DNA of 64,000 bases from Halomonas sp. CH40 (GTDB lineage: Bacteria > Pseudomonadota > Gammaproteobacteria > Pseudomonadales > Halomonadaceae), in contig CP112982.1 of the NCBI GenBank assembly GCA_041875495.1, forward strand, positions 372,001-436,000, given 5' to 3'. Shown here piece by piece: positions 19,749 to 29,400 of this stretch. How positions within the stretch are numbered: position 1 is the stretch's first letter; each line of letters begins with the position of its first letter. Made by a program: the position numbers and the translations under genes. The notes under the pieces are model-generated. The model made no database searches. It worked only from the letters and a program-made list of their open reading frames with translations, and had not been told where the DNA came from.

Positions 19749-20093
19749 TCATTTGAAAGCGATGCGCGTTCCATAGGTCAGCATTTCATCCGGCGACATG
19801 GCACGGCCAGGAACCCCGATCATCTCATCACCGCACTGGTCAGCAAAGGTCAATACACCGTGGTGCAGGCCGAGCTGACCAAGCTTGTCGCGAATTTCAC
19901 CGGTGCCCAGGAAAGAAACAACGCGGCCATCGTTGTCACATAGCTCTGATACGCCATTGGCATGGTGAAAACGTACGGTATAGATACCGTCCATGGATTC
20001 CACCTCAACAATCGGTGAAAAACCGTTATGTAGCGCATGTGCCAACTGGCGATAGCTAAGGCGGTCGCCTAATTGATAGTCGATACTAGTCAT
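19749..20093 (-). CDS. DUF6482 family protein
   Basis: A 114-residue cytoplasmic protein of unknown function. The start is ATG 20093 (MTSIDYQLGDRLSYRQLA) with AGGAG upstream, rather than the longer frame. The segment VEVESMDGIYTVRFHHANGV and the end HDEM-like part (CGDEMIGVP) match what I recall of the DUF6482 family found in Halomonas and Pseudomonas. No membrane segment or catalytic motif is visible. The nearest genes are thiM with its riboswitch and a DUF2237 gene, which give no functional clue. Confidence 0.65.
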   Translation of the reverse strand: MTSIDYQLGDRLSYRQLAHALHNGFSPIVEVESMDGIYTVRFHHANGVSELCDNDGRVVSFLGTGEIRDKLGQLGLHHGVLTFADQCGDEMIGVPGRAMSPDEMLTYGTRIAFK

Positions 20094-20198
20094 GATGGAC
20101 TCCTGAATACTGGGCCGCATTGAAAATTTTGTACAGCCTTTGATTAATTAGTGTAGAGCAATCGTTAATCTTTGCCAGTCATCTCGGCGATTAATTCA

Positions 20199-20573
20199 CT
20201 AGCGAACCGCGTCCAAGGCGTGTTGTTGCAGTTGAATCAAGGGGATAACATCCAAGGCTTTTTCATGGGTGGCGGATAAAATAACCGGCGGTGCCAGGCC
20301 AACCACGGCGGCTTCCTTCCAACGGCTGGCACACAGGCACCAACGATCGCCTGGTTTGAGGCCAGCAAAGCCGAATTCCGGGTGAGGAGTCACCAGGTCA
20401 TTGCCCTGAGCGCGAGAGAACGCCAGAAACTCCTCGGTTACCATGGCACATACGGCATGCACCCCATGATCATTAGGGCCGACACGGCAAAAACCATCGC
20501 GGTAAAATCCTGTCACCGGGTCATGGCAGCAAGGGGTCAGCGGTTCACCCAATACATTACGGTCACGTGACAT
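20199..20573 (-). CDS. DUF2237 family protein
   Basis: A 124-residue protein with the DUF2237 signature: NVLGEPLTPCCHDPVTGFYR near the start, then CRVGPNDHGVHAVCAMVTEEF and a C-terminal part GDRWCLCASRW. Several cysteines and histidines are conserved in the family, which could mean metal binding, but no activity is established to my knowledge. It is divergent from the glyoxalase gene. Confidence 0.85.
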   Translation of the reverse strand: MSRDRNVLGEPLTPCCHDPVTGFYRDGFCRVGPNDHGVHAVCAMVTEEFLAFSRAQGNDLVTPHPEFGFAGLKPGDRWCLCASRWKEAAVVGLAPPVILSATHEKALDVIPLIQLQQHALDAVR

Positions 20574-20714
20574 CTTATCGACTCCTAAAAGGGGCTGGCT
20601 CGCCCGTTGCGTGTTCTAGTGGTCTGCCTGCATACTGCAAGACAACGCCTATGAAAATATATTCTATATTTTACATGAGCAAATTCATGTACAAGCCTAC
20701 AAGGATATTCTGAC

Positions 20715-21248
20715 ATGGCTTTCAGTGGAGAACACCATCCTGGCGTGGCGCCAACGCCCGAAGAAACCCAAGGTTTTCGTCTTAACCACACAATGCTGCG
20801 TATCAAGGACCCTGAACGCGCCCTGGCGTTTTATTCCCAGGTGTTTGGCATGCAGGTCATGCGTCGGCTGGATTTTGAGGAGATGCAGTTCTCACTCTAT
20901 TTTCTGGCCAACCTGGAAGAAGGCGATGAGGTGCCGGAAGAGGCCTCAGCCCGCACGGCCTGGACCTTCAGCCAGAAAGGCCTGTTAGAGCTGACCCACA
21001 ACTGGGGCACCGAAGACCAGCCGGACTTTGCCTACCATGATGGCAACGCCGAGCCACAGGGTTTTGGGCATATCTGCTTTTGCGTGCCTAACCTTGAAGC
21101 CGCCCAGGCCTGGTTTGACGAACACGATGTGACCTTCGTCAAACGCGCCGATCAGGGCAAGATGCAGGACGTGATTTTCGTCAAGGACGTGGATGGATAC
21201 TGGATCGAAGTGATACAACCAGACCGCATGGCCAACAAGGGTGACTGA
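20715..21248 (+). CDS. gloA: Lactoylglutathione lyase (glyoxalase I)
   Basis: Glyoxalase I converts the hemithioacetal of methylglyoxal and glutathione to S-lactoylglutathione, detoxifying methylglyoxal. The 177-residue protein is of the longer eukaryote-like type, with the VOC fold: LNHTMLRIKDPERALAFYSQ near the start, LELTHNWGTE, GFGHICFCVPNLE and a final DVDGYWIEVIQ. The metal ligands His, Glu, His and Glu sit in these four segments. The next gene starts 2 bp after its stop. Confidence 0.93.
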   Translation: MAFSGEHHPGVAPTPEETQGFRLNHTMLRIKDPERALAFYSQVFGMQVMRRLDFEEMQFSLYFLANLEEGDEVPEEASARTAWTFSQKGLLELTHNWGTEDQPDFAYHDGNAEPQGFGHICFCVPNLEAAQAWFDEHDVTFVKRADQGKMQDVIFVKDVDGYWIEVIQPDRMANKGD

Positions 21249-21250
21249 AG

Positions 21251-21616
21251 ATGGCGCATCTGCTGTTCCGGTTGCGCCATGTGACTGATGAAGAAGCCAT
21301 GGAAGTTCGCCAGCTGCTCGAAGAACACGGCTTTGATACCTACGAGACCCAGGCGGGTTTTTTCCGCCTGGGGGTAGACGCCATCTGGCTGCGCGATAGC
21401 CGCCAGAAAGAAGCCGCAGAAGCCGCGCTCAAGGACTACCAGGCAGGCCGCCTTGAAAAGGCCCGCCGCGAACACGCAGAGGCGTTGGCCAGAGGTGAGG
21501 TCTCCAGCTTCTGGCAACGCCTGCTGCAACATCCCTTTCAGTTCACCCTGGTGATCCTGGGGGTGGCACTGATCGTGCTGCTGACATTGCTGCCCTTTAT
21601 TGGTCTGGCGCGTTAA
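21251..21616 (+). CDS. DUF6164 family small membrane protein
   Basis: A 121-residue protein with a soluble N-terminal part (LLFRLRHVTDEEAMEVRQLL) predicted to be alpha/beta, a charged helical middle rich in KAARE, and one C-terminal transmembrane helix (FTLVILGVALIVLLTLLPFI). It resembles proteins annotated DUF6164. It is cotranscribed with gloA. Function is unknown. Confidence 0.7.
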   Translation: MAHLLFRLRHVTDEEAMEVRQLLEEHGFDTYETQAGFFRLGVDAIWLRDSRQKEAAEAALKDYQAGRLEKARREHAEALARGEVSSFWQRLLQHPFQFTLVILGVALIVLLTLLPFIGLAR

Positions 21617-22277
21617 TGACCGCCAGGTGGCCGCGCTTAAGATACAGCTGCACGCCCTCGCTGCCTGCTTTGAGCTGTGGGGCTGCACCACAAGGGAAGC
21701 GGCACCAGCTGCCCGCGACGTATTCACTGTTGTCGCTGATCAGCGAGCCTTGCAGGACAAATAGCTCCAGGCCGCCGCCCAACGGTGGGTAAGTCACCTG
21801 TGTGTCGGCTTCCCAGCGCTCCAGGCTGACCCGTTCACCGCCATAGGTATGCAGCATTTTGTATGTTATGCCTGCGCGGCGGTCAGGCTGCCAGGGCAGG
21901 CGGTGCGCCGGCACGGCCAGCTGGAGGATATCGTCAGGGTCGAACTGATGCAGCTTGACCAGAATCAGGGCGCCTTCGTCGCCAATCTGTGGCGTATGCC
22001 CTGTACCAATCGGGTTGCGTAGGTAACTGCCCGCTGGATAGCGGCCATGCTCATCGGCAAAGACGCCTTCAAGTACCAGTATTTCTTCGCCGCCGCCGTG
22101 GGTATGGCGGCTGAACTGGGTATTAGGCGCGTAGCGAACCAGGCTGGTGGCGCGGGCCACCTCGTCACCAATGCGGTCCAGCATCATACGTTCCACACCC
22201 GCACTGGGGGACGTGACCCATTGATAGCGCTCAGGTGTGACACAGGCAAAATCGTTAAAATCGGCGTTTACACGCAT
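21597..22277 (-). CDS. Cupin-domain protein (ChrR-like)
   Basis: The start is placed at ATG 22277 (MRVNADFNDFACVTPERYQW), giving 226 residues in two tandem cupin domains. The first has the metal-site pattern HTHGGGEEILVLEGVFADE; the second (LELFVLQGSLI) lacks the histidines, so only one metal site seems intact. It resembles the cupin part of anti-sigma factor ChrR but has no zinc-finger anti-sigma domain. The substrate is unknown. Its 3' end overlaps that of the convergent DUF6164 gene by 20 bp. Confidence 0.75.
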   Translation of the reverse strand: MRVNADFNDFACVTPERYQWVTSPSAGVERMMLDRIGDEVARATSLVRYAPNTQFSRHTHGGGEEILVLEGVFADEHGRYPAGSYLRNPIGTGHTPQIGDEGALILVKLHQFDPDDILQLAVPAHRLPWQPDRRAGITYKMLHTYGGERVSLERWEADTQVTYPPLGGGLELFVLQGSLISDNSEYVAGSWCRFPCGAAPQLKAGSEGVQLYLKRGHLAVINAPDQ

Positions 22278-22353
22278 GGCTTGAGCTCTTGCAATCGGGG
22301 AATGGCAGGGTTCGGGAAACAAGTTTCGGCGTCTCTTGCGTGAAATGCAATCC

Positions 22354-22379
22354 AAAAAAATACCGCCCGAGGGCGGTAT
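22354..22379 (-). terminator. Rho-independent terminator of the znu operon
   Basis: On the minus strand a perfect 9-bp stem (ATACCGCCC with GGGCGGTAT) is followed by seven T residues, about 34 bp after the znuA stop. Confidence 0.9.
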
Positions 22380-22412
22380 CCAATCGTTTACATTGTTACT
22401 TCAGTATCACGA

Positions 22413-23486
22413 TCAATGATCATGCTGGTCGTCATGGTCGCTGTCGTGGTGATCGTCATGCCCCGGCTGCGCCAGTGCTGCGTTCAGCACCTCGGCATTA
22501 TGGCGCATCATACCTAAGTAAGTACTCGCTTCGCCTTCGCTAGCCAGCGCATCCGCATACAGGGTGCCTGCAATGGGTAGGCCGGTTTCCTCGGCTAACT
22601 GGGTAATGATCGACTGATTGGTCATGTTCTCGTGGAACAGCGCCTGCACATCCTGTTCCTCAATCACATCCACCAATGCAGCAATGCTGGCAGCGCTGGG
22701 GTCCGCCTCGGTAGAAAGCCCGACCGGTGAGAGAAAACGCAACCCATAGGCGTTGGCAAAATAACCAAACGAATCATGCCCAGTAATAATCGTGGTCGAT
22801 GCCGGAATCTCGCTGAGCAAATCGCGCATCTCGCTATCCACTGCGGCCATTTCTTCCAGGTAGCGCTCGGCATTAGCACGGTAAGTGTCGGCATTGTCGC
22901 TATCGGCTTCAATCAGCCCATCGCGGATATTGGCCACATAGACTTGGGCCTGCTGCATATCCTGCCAAGCGTGAGGGTCTTCATTGCCGTGGGCATGACC
23001 TTCATGATCGTCGTGCTCATCATGGCCTTCATGATCATCGTGGTCATCATGGCCGTGCTCATCGTGCTCATCGTGCTCATCGTGCTCGTCGTGACCATGC
23101 TCATCATGTTCCGAGTGGTCACCTTCTGCCTGAGGAGAGAAAGCACGCGCATCAACGCCCTGTGTAGCGGTTACCAGGGGCCCACTATAATCACTGGCAT
23201 CAATCAGGCGCTCCATCCAGCCTTCAAACAGCAGGCCGTTGAACACCACCAGATCCGCCTGCGCCAGCGACCGTGCATCGCCAGGGCTGGGGGAGAAAAC
23301 ATGGGCATCCCCATCGGCACCGACCAGTGACGTCACCTTAACATGCTCACCGCCGACGTTTTCGACCATGTCTGCCAGAATGGAAAAGCTGGTGACCACA
23401 TTGACGCGTTCCGCCGCCATGGCAGCAGGCAGCGCCAGCAGGGTGCCCGCACCGACTAACCAGCGTGATAAAGAAGAAGGCATCAT
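22413..23486 (-). CDS. znuA: Zinc ABC transporter, periplasmic binding protein
   Basis: ZnuA captures Zn2+ in the periplasm and hands it to ZnuB. The 357-residue precursor has a signal peptide ending LPAAMA|A, the cluster A-I fold with NVVTSFSILADMVENVGGEH, the zinc-binding His in DPHAW and a His in TGHDSFGYFANAYGL. Between them (about residues 120-170) is a long His/Asp/Glu loop of repeated HDEHDEH units, the mark of zinc rather than manganese proteins. A second His-Asp tail ends the protein. It is last in the operon after znuC and znuB. Confidence 0.94.
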   Translation of the reverse strand: MMPSSLSRWLVGAGTLLALPAAMAAERVNVVTSFSILADMVENVGGEHVKVTSLVGADGDAHVFSPSPGDARSLAQADLVVFNGLLFEGWMERLIDASDYSGPLVTATQGVDARAFSPQAEGDHSEHDEHGHDEHDEHDEHDEHGHDDHDDHEGHDEHDDHEGHAHGNEDPHAWQDMQQAQVYVANIRDGLIEADSDNADTYRANAERYLEEMAAVDSEMRDLLSEIPASTTIITGHDSFGYFANAYGLRFLSPVGLSTEADPSAASIAALVDVIEEQDVQALFHENMTNQSIITQLAEETGLPIAGTLYADALASEGEASTYLGMMRHNAEVLNAALAQPGHDDHHDSDHDDQHDH

Positions 23487-23521
23487 CTTGACTCCTGTAA
23501 AGCAACCGCTGCCAGGCAGCG

Positions 23522-24412
23522 TTAGGTTAACGATTGTGTTTCAATCGGGGTCGTCTTGCGCCTCAACCGAGCAGCCAGGCTGTGGTAGCGCCCGAACAAG
23601 GCGGATAAAAGATAGCCCGTGCCCGCCAGCAGAATAATGCTCGGCCCGGACGGCAGATCAAAATGGAACGACAGCAGCAGGCCGCCAGTGCTGGCCAGCA
23701 TCGCCAGCACAATGGCAATGCCGATCAGGCCTTCCAGCCGCTTGCTCCAGAAGCGCGCCGAGGTGGCCGGCAGCATCATCAGCCCCACCGCCATCAGGGT
23801 GCCCAGGGTCTGAAAGCCCGCCGTCAGGTTGAGCACCAGTAAGCCCAGGAAAATACTGTGAATCCACTGGTTGCGCCGCCCCTGGCCACGCAGGAACAGC
23901 GGGTCCAGGCACTCGACCACCAGGGCGCGAAAAATCACCGCCAGAATCAGCACAATCAGGGTGCTGATGCTGGCAATCAACAACAGGGCGGTGGAGTTGA
24001 TGGCCAGGATCGAGCCAAACAGCACATGAGTAAGATCAACGCTGCTGCCACCCAGCGAAATCAGCATGACGCCCGCCGCCAGCGAGATAATAAAAAAGCT
24101 CGCCATGGCCGCATCTTCGCGCTGCCCGCCCATCTTGGAGACCGCCCCGGCCAGCAGCGCCACAAAGACCCCGAAGATAATCCCGCTGATGCTCATCACC
24201 GGCAGCGAAAACCCCGCCAGCAAAAAGCCCAGAGCCACGCCCGGCAGAATGGCATGGGCCATGGCATCGCCAATCAGGCTCATGCCGCGCAACACCAGAA
24301 AAACCCCCAGGGTCGGCGCCGCCAGCGAAAGCGCCAATCCCGCCACCACGGCGCGGCGCATAAAGCCATAATCAAAAGGTGCGATAAGCCAGCTATCAAG
24401 CAGTTCCCACAT
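23522..24412 (-). CDS. znuB: Zinc ABC transporter permease
   Basis: ZnuB is the membrane channel of the zinc importer. The start is ATG 24412 (MWELLDSWLIAPFDYGFM), giving 296 residues with about eight transmembrane helices of the ABC-3 type; RRAVVAGLALSLAAPTLGVF is the usual N-terminal segment. It overlaps znuC by 17 bp, so translation is coupled. Confidence 0.94.
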   Translation of the reverse strand: MWELLDSWLIAPFDYGFMRRAVVAGLALSLAAPTLGVFLVLRGMSLIGDAMAHAILPGVALGFLLAGFSLPVMSISGIIFGVFVALLAGAVSKMGGQREDAAMASFFIISLAAGVMLISLGGSSVDLTHVLFGSILAINSTALLLIASISTLIVLILAVIFRALVVECLDPLFLRGQGRRNQWIHSIFLGLLVLNLTAGFQTLGTLMAVGLMMLPATSARFWSKRLEGLIGIAIVLAMLASTGGLLLSFHFDLPSGPSIILLAGTGYLLSALFGRYHSLAARLRRKTTPIETQSLT

Positions 24413-25130
24413 AATGCCCTCCAGACGTGAACGGCAAGGGGTTAACCGGCCTGTGCGCCGACACCAGCTCGCTAGGCAGCATCCAGTAAGCACGGCCGCC
24501 TTCCAGCAACAGCACCTCATCTGCCAGGCGCTGCAAATGATCCATATCGTGAAGCACCACAATCAGCGTCATGCCGTCATCGGCCATCTGGCGCAGAATA
24601 GGCACCAACACGCTCACGGTTTCGCTATCCACGTTGGCAAAGGGCTCATCCAGCAGCAAAAGCTCTGCCTCCTGCATCAGGGTGCGGCCAATCAGGGCGC
24701 GCTGGCGCTGGCCGCCGGAAAGCTCACCCAAAGGGCGATGGGCCAGATGCGAAATGCCCAGGCGCGCCATGATGTCGCGACCCTTGCGATAGTGCGCCGC
24801 GCAATAGCCCTTCAGCGCCCCATGGCTTGGCCAGCTGCCGGTCATCACCAGCTCTTCCACGCTCATCGGAAAGGTCAGGTCCAGCACCAGTTGCTGGGGC
24901 AGCCAGGCCCGCCGCTCCGGCGGTATGGCACATACCACCTCGCCGCTTATGGGGCTTAGCTCGCCCATAATGGCTTGAATCAGCGTACTTTTACCGGCGC
25001 CATTGGCACCAATCAAGGCGGTAATTGCCCCGGCCTTAAACTCACCGGAAACATGCGCCAGCACGCTGCGCCGCGCCTGGGCCAGGTGCAGATCGTGGAG
25101 TATCAGGCGGGAGGGTGTCTCATTACTCAT
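24396..25130 (-). CDS. znuC: Zinc ABC transporter ATP-binding protein
   Basis: ZnuC powers the ZnuB channel. The 244-residue start is ATG 25130 (MSNETPSRLILHDLHLAQAR). Walker A is GANGAGKST, the signature is [12 protein letters not shown] and Walker B is LLLLDEPFA. The start codon overlaps the stop of the small upstream gene (ATGA), and the 3' end overlaps znuB, so all genes of the operon are coupled. Confidence 0.94.
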   Translation of the reverse strand: MSNETPSRLILHDLHLAQARRSVLAHVSGEFKAGAITALIGANGAGKSTLIQAIMGELSPISGEVVCAIPPERRAWLPQQLVLDLTFPMSVEELVMTGSWPSHGALKGYCAAHYRKGRDIMARLGISHLAHRPLGELSGGQRQRALIGRTLMQEAELLLLDEPFANVDSETVSVLVPILRQMADDGMTLIVVLHDMDHLQRLADEVLLLEGGRAYWMLPSELVSAHRPVNPLPFTSGGHYVGTA

Positions 25131-25276
25131 GATGCCCAGCCACCTGCCCAAACAACCAGCAGCCACAGCACCGCCAACGGCAGCGCCACCAATGCCAGGC
25201 GTTTCACCGCCGAAAGCGACATCAGGGAAAAATGACAAGGCCCCTCGCGGTTATGTCGATGTGAGTGCTCACTCAT
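25127..25276 (-). CDS. Small membrane protein leading the znu operon
   Basis: This 49-residue open frame (MSEHSHRHNREGPCHFSLMS at the start) is too short for most gene calls. It has a His-rich head (HSHRH, then CH), followed by one hydrophobic helix (ALVALPLAVLWLLVVWAGGW). Its TGA overlaps the znuC ATG. The frame, the coupling to znuC and its position next to the Zur-type site make a real gene likely. The His cluster suggests metal contact near the membrane, but the function is unknown to me. Confidence 0.6.
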   Translation of the reverse strand: MSEHSHRHNREGPCHFSLMSLSAVKRLALVALPLAVLWLLVVWAGGWAS

Positions 25277-25316
25277 CAGGCGTCCTCTAAACAGGCAACA
25301 ACGATAGCATAAAATA

Positions 25317-25331
25317 AGTTATAACATAACG
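25317..25331. promoter_or_regulatory. Candidate Zur box of the znu operon
   Basis: AGTTATAACATAACG contains the perfect inverted repeat GTTAT...ATAAC and agrees with about 12 of 15 positions of the Zur core TGTTATANTATAACA. It lies about 40 bp upstream of the small leading gene, where zinc-loaded Zur would block transcription. cas1 starts 187 bp to the right, so an effect there is not expected. Confidence 0.65.
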
Positions 25332-25517
25332 ATTCAGCGTTACGTCACACAGTGCAAAACGCCGCATTGTACGCCCCGCACACGGATAGGCAATGGTGAA
25401 GGGGGCATGGTGTAGAGGTCGTTAAATAAGCTAAGAATGATTGAGATCAATGGAATTGGCGCAGGATGGGTGGTTAGATGGGGGTAAGATGAGTAAAAAC
25501 AGACAGGGAGTGTAAAC

Positions 25518-26492
25518 GTGGATGATTTCTCGCCGTCAGATTTAAAGACCATTCTCCACTCAAAGCGCGCCAACCTCTACTACCTGCAGCACTGCCGAGT
25601 TTTAGTGGACGGTGGGCGGGTAGAGTACGTCACCGATGAAGGCAGCAAATCCCGCTACTGGAATATCCCGATTGCCAATACCACCTCGATATTGCTGGGA
25701 ACGGGGACTTCGATAACACAAGCGGCCATGCGGGAGCTTGCCAAGGCGGGCGTGCTGGTTGGGTTTTGCGGTGGCGGCGGCACACCGTTATTTGCTGCCA
25801 ATGAAGTGGATGTGGATGTGGCATGGTTAACGCCACAAAGCGAATACCGGCCGACGGAATACCTGCAATACTGGGTGCGTTTCTGGTTTGACGATGCCAA
25901 GCGGCTAGACGCTGCCCGCCAATTTCAACAGGCGCGCCTTGCCCGCATCGAAGTGTTGTGGACAAGCCGCGTAATGAAAGATGTAGGCTTCAGCATCTCA
26001 ACAGACCACCTGCACAGCGCGCTTGCCCATCATCGTGAGGCCATCAAAAAAGCACCCAGTACAGTTGATTTACTGACCCTCGAAGCCCGTCTTACCAAAA
26101 CGCTTTTCAAACTCGCGGTAAACGCCGTTGACTACGGCGACTTTACCCGCGCCAAGCGTGGTGCAGGCACAGACCCTGCAAACCGCTTTCTCGACCACGG
26201 TAACTACCTTGCCTATGGGTTAGCCGCCACGGCCACCTGGGTGTTAGGTATTCCTCATGGGCTTGCGGTACTGCACGGCAAAACCCGTCGAGGCGGCTTG
26301 GTATTCGATGTGGCAGATTTGGTGAAAGACGCGGCCATCCTGCCTCAAGCGTTTATCTCTGCCATGCGCGGCGATGAAGAACAGGAATTTCGCCAAGCCT
26401 GTATTGAACGCTTAACACGTACAGAATCGCTTGATTTCATGATCGACACGCTCAAAGACGTTGCCCAAGAGTTGGGGAGTGGCGAGCAATGA
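25518..26492 (+). CDS. cas1: CRISPR-associated endonuclease Cas1, type I-F
   Basis: Cas1 integrates new spacers, here with the Cas2 domain of the Cas2-Cas3 fusion. The 324-residue protein starts at GTG 25518 after AGGGAG. The expected metal-ligand segments are visible: a Glu in LTLEARLTKTLF, a His in GLAVLHGKTRRGG and an Asp in VFDVADLVKD. The N-terminal beta domain holds HSKRANLYYLQHCRVLVDGG, typical of I-F Cas1. The stop overlaps the cas3 start (ATGA), so the two are coupled. It opens the locus after a 240-bp intergenic region shared with znu. Confidence 0.97.
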   Translation: MDDFSPSDLKTILHSKRANLYYLQHCRVLVDGGRVEYVTDEGSKSRYWNIPIANTTSILLGTGTSITQAAMRELAKAGVLVGFCGGGGTPLFAANEVDVDVAWLTPQSEYRPTEYLQYWVRFWFDDAKRLDAARQFQQARLARIEVLWTSRVMKDVGFSISTDHLHSALAHHREAIKKAPSTVDLLTLEARLTKTLFKLAVNAVDYGDFTRAKRGAGTDPANRFLDHGNYLAYGLAATATWVLGIPHGLAVLHGKTRRGGLVFDVADLVKDAAILPQAFISAMRGDEEQEFRQACIERLTRTESLDFMIDTLKDVAQELGSGEQ

Positions 26493-29400
26493 ATGTACTA
26501 CTAATTTCCCAGTGCAACAAAAACGCTCTCAAAGAGACGCGTCGAATCCTTGATCAGTTTGCTGAGCGCCGAGGCGACCGCACCTGGCAAACGCCGATTA
26601 CCCAGGCCGGACTGGATACGCTACGTAAACTGCTGCGTAAAAAAGCCCGTAAAAATACCGCTGTCGCCTGCCACTGGATTCGTGGCCACGACCACAGTGA
26701 ACTGATTTGGGTAGTGGGGGATGCTTCAAGGTTTAATATCAATGGCGCTGTACCGACCAATACCACCGCCAGAGATATCCTTCGCCGCCGTGATGAAAAC
26801 GATTGGCACAGCGGTGAAGATATTGTCTTGCTCACTGCGATGGCTGCGTTGCTCCACGACTTGGGTAAAGCCTGTGATGCTTTTCAGCAGCGACTTAAAG
26901 GCAAGCTGGAAGGGCGTAATTTATATCGCCATGAATGGATATCGTTACGCCTGTTTCAAGGTTTTGTTGGTCGCGATGACGATGCTACATGGCTGGCGCG
27001 ACTGGCCGAAGGTGATTACCAGGAGCAGGACTGGTTAGAGGGGTTAGAGCGTGATGGGTTGGATGCTTCTACCTCTGCCGTGTTTGGTTGTTTGCCACCG
27101 CTGGCTTCTGCGCTGGGTTGGTTAGTGCTTAGCCACCATCGCCTGCCGTTAAAGCCGGCTGACAATGATGATGAAACGCCGAGAAGGTGGGGCAGAGGAA
27201 AACCGCCGCTTCAGGCCGAGCAGCTAAATGGGCTATTTGATTCTATTCACGCCGAATGGAACGAGATTCCTGAGACTCAGGATGCTCAACGCATCGCTCC
27301 TTATTGGCGATTCAGCAACGGCTTACCCGTCAGCACCACAGGCTGGCAAGAACGCACAAAAAAACTTGCTACACGGCTACAGGCGCGACTGCAGGAGGGC
27401 AATCATTGGTTGGAAAGCCACTATGTAATGCATTTGGCCCGGCTAAGCCTGATGTTGGCAGATCATCATTACTCAAGTCTGGAAGACCCTCAGCACCGTG
27501 TGCGCGGCGAAACTAACTATCCGCTGGTAGCCAACACCGTGCGTAAAACTGGTAAGCCTAATCAAGCGCTAGATGAGCATATTCTTGGGGTCGAAAAACA
27601 CGCCGCCGCCGTTGCTCGCGCGCTACCTAGCGTAGACAGCCACTTGCCGCGCTTGGCACGCCATAAAGGCTTTCGTAAACGTAGTAATCATCCGCGTTTT
27701 CGCTGGCAGGATAAAGCTTTTGATTTGGCACAGTCGCTTAGGGAACGAAGCCAGCGCCAAGGTTTTTTTGGTATCAATATGGCGTCAACCGGCTGCGGTA
27801 AAACCTTGGCCAACGGGCGCATAATGTACGCACTGGCCGACCCTCAGCAGGGCGCGCGTTTTAGTATTGCGCTTGGCCTGCGGACGCTTACGTTGCAGAC
27901 TGGCCAAGCACTTCGTGAACGCTTGAATCTTGGTGAGGATGAGCTTGCCGTGCGTGTAGGAGGCAGCGCCAATAAAGCACTGTTTGCACACTACGAGCAA
28001 GAAGCGGAAGCCAGTGGCTCAGCATCAAAGCAGGCATTGATCGAAGAAGATGCCCATGTGGTGTTTGATGGCAATTTTGATAGTCACCCAGTGCTTCGCC
28101 GTTTAAACGATGAGCCAGGCACTCGTGCGCTTATCGCTGCCCCCATTCTGGTATGTACCGTTGATCATCTGGTGCCTGCTACGGAGAGTACGCGGGGTGG
28201 GCGGCAGATCGTGCCTATGTTGCGTCTGATGAGCAGCGATTTAGTGCTTGATGAAATAGACGATTTTGACATTAACGATTTGCCCGCGCTTACCCGGCTT
28301 GTCAATTGGGCCGGGCTGCTAGGTTCGCGAGTACTATTGTCATCCGCCACCCTGCCGCCTGCTCTGGTTGAAGGGCTCTATGAAGCTTATCGCCATGGTC
28401 GCGAAGCCTTTCAACGCCATCGTGGCGAACCAGGCTTGGCAACGGATATCTGCTGCGCCTGGTTTGATGAGTACGACCGCCAGCACAATGATTGCGCCAG
28501 TCGTCATGATTTCAAAGCGGCGCATCATGGCTTTGCCAAACGCCGCCTGGAACGTTTGGCGGGCGGAATAGTGCGGCGGCGCGCGGCGATACTTCCGTTG
28601 CCGTCTCTGGGTAAACGGCCTGAAGAAATAAGGCCCGCCGTGGCCGATGTACTTGATAAAAACGCTCAGGCACTTCACCAGCAACATCATTCTATTGACC
28701 CATACTCAGGCAAACGCGTCAGCTTTGGTTTGATTCGAATGGCCAATATTGACCCTTTGGTGGATGTCGCCAGAGCGCTCTTTCAGCAAGGTGCCCCTAA
28801 AGGTGTGCGTATTCACGTCTGCGTTTACCACTCCCGCCACCCACTGGTGATGCGCTCAGAAATTGAGCGCCGTCTCGATAAAACACTTCAGCGCGCTGAG
28901 CCAGAACGGGTGTTCCAACAGCCGGATATACGTCGCCTGCTGGATAGTAGCCAAGAGAGCGACCACTTGTTTATTGTGCTTGGATCACCGGTCACCGAAG
29001 TAGGTCGCGATCACGATTACGACTGGGCAATCGTAGAGCCATCCTCCATGCGCTCGATTATCCAGCTAGCAGGCCGCGTACGCCGCCACCGGGAGCATGC
29101 TTGCGAGTCGCCCAATATTCTACTGCTAGAAAAAAACGTCAAGTCACTGGAAAAACCAGGTGACTGCGCCTTCATGCGCCCAGGGTTTGAGACCAGTGAT
29201 CAATGGCGGCTCCACAGTCATTCGCTAACCGAGTTGCTGTTGAAAGAGGAGTATGACGTTATTGATGCCCGCCCCCGAGTGCTGGCACGGGAAACGCTGC
29301 AGGCCAAAGAAAGCTTAGTTGACCTAGAGCATGAGCGGCTTCACCAACTCATGATTGAGCAACCTGCTGAGCCATTAACCAAAAAAGAGTTGCGGCTAGG

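Noticed and set aside
20715..21248. Fosfomycin or bleomycin resistance protein
   Set aside because: These share the VOC fold, but the length and the metal-ligand segments fit glyoxalase I better.
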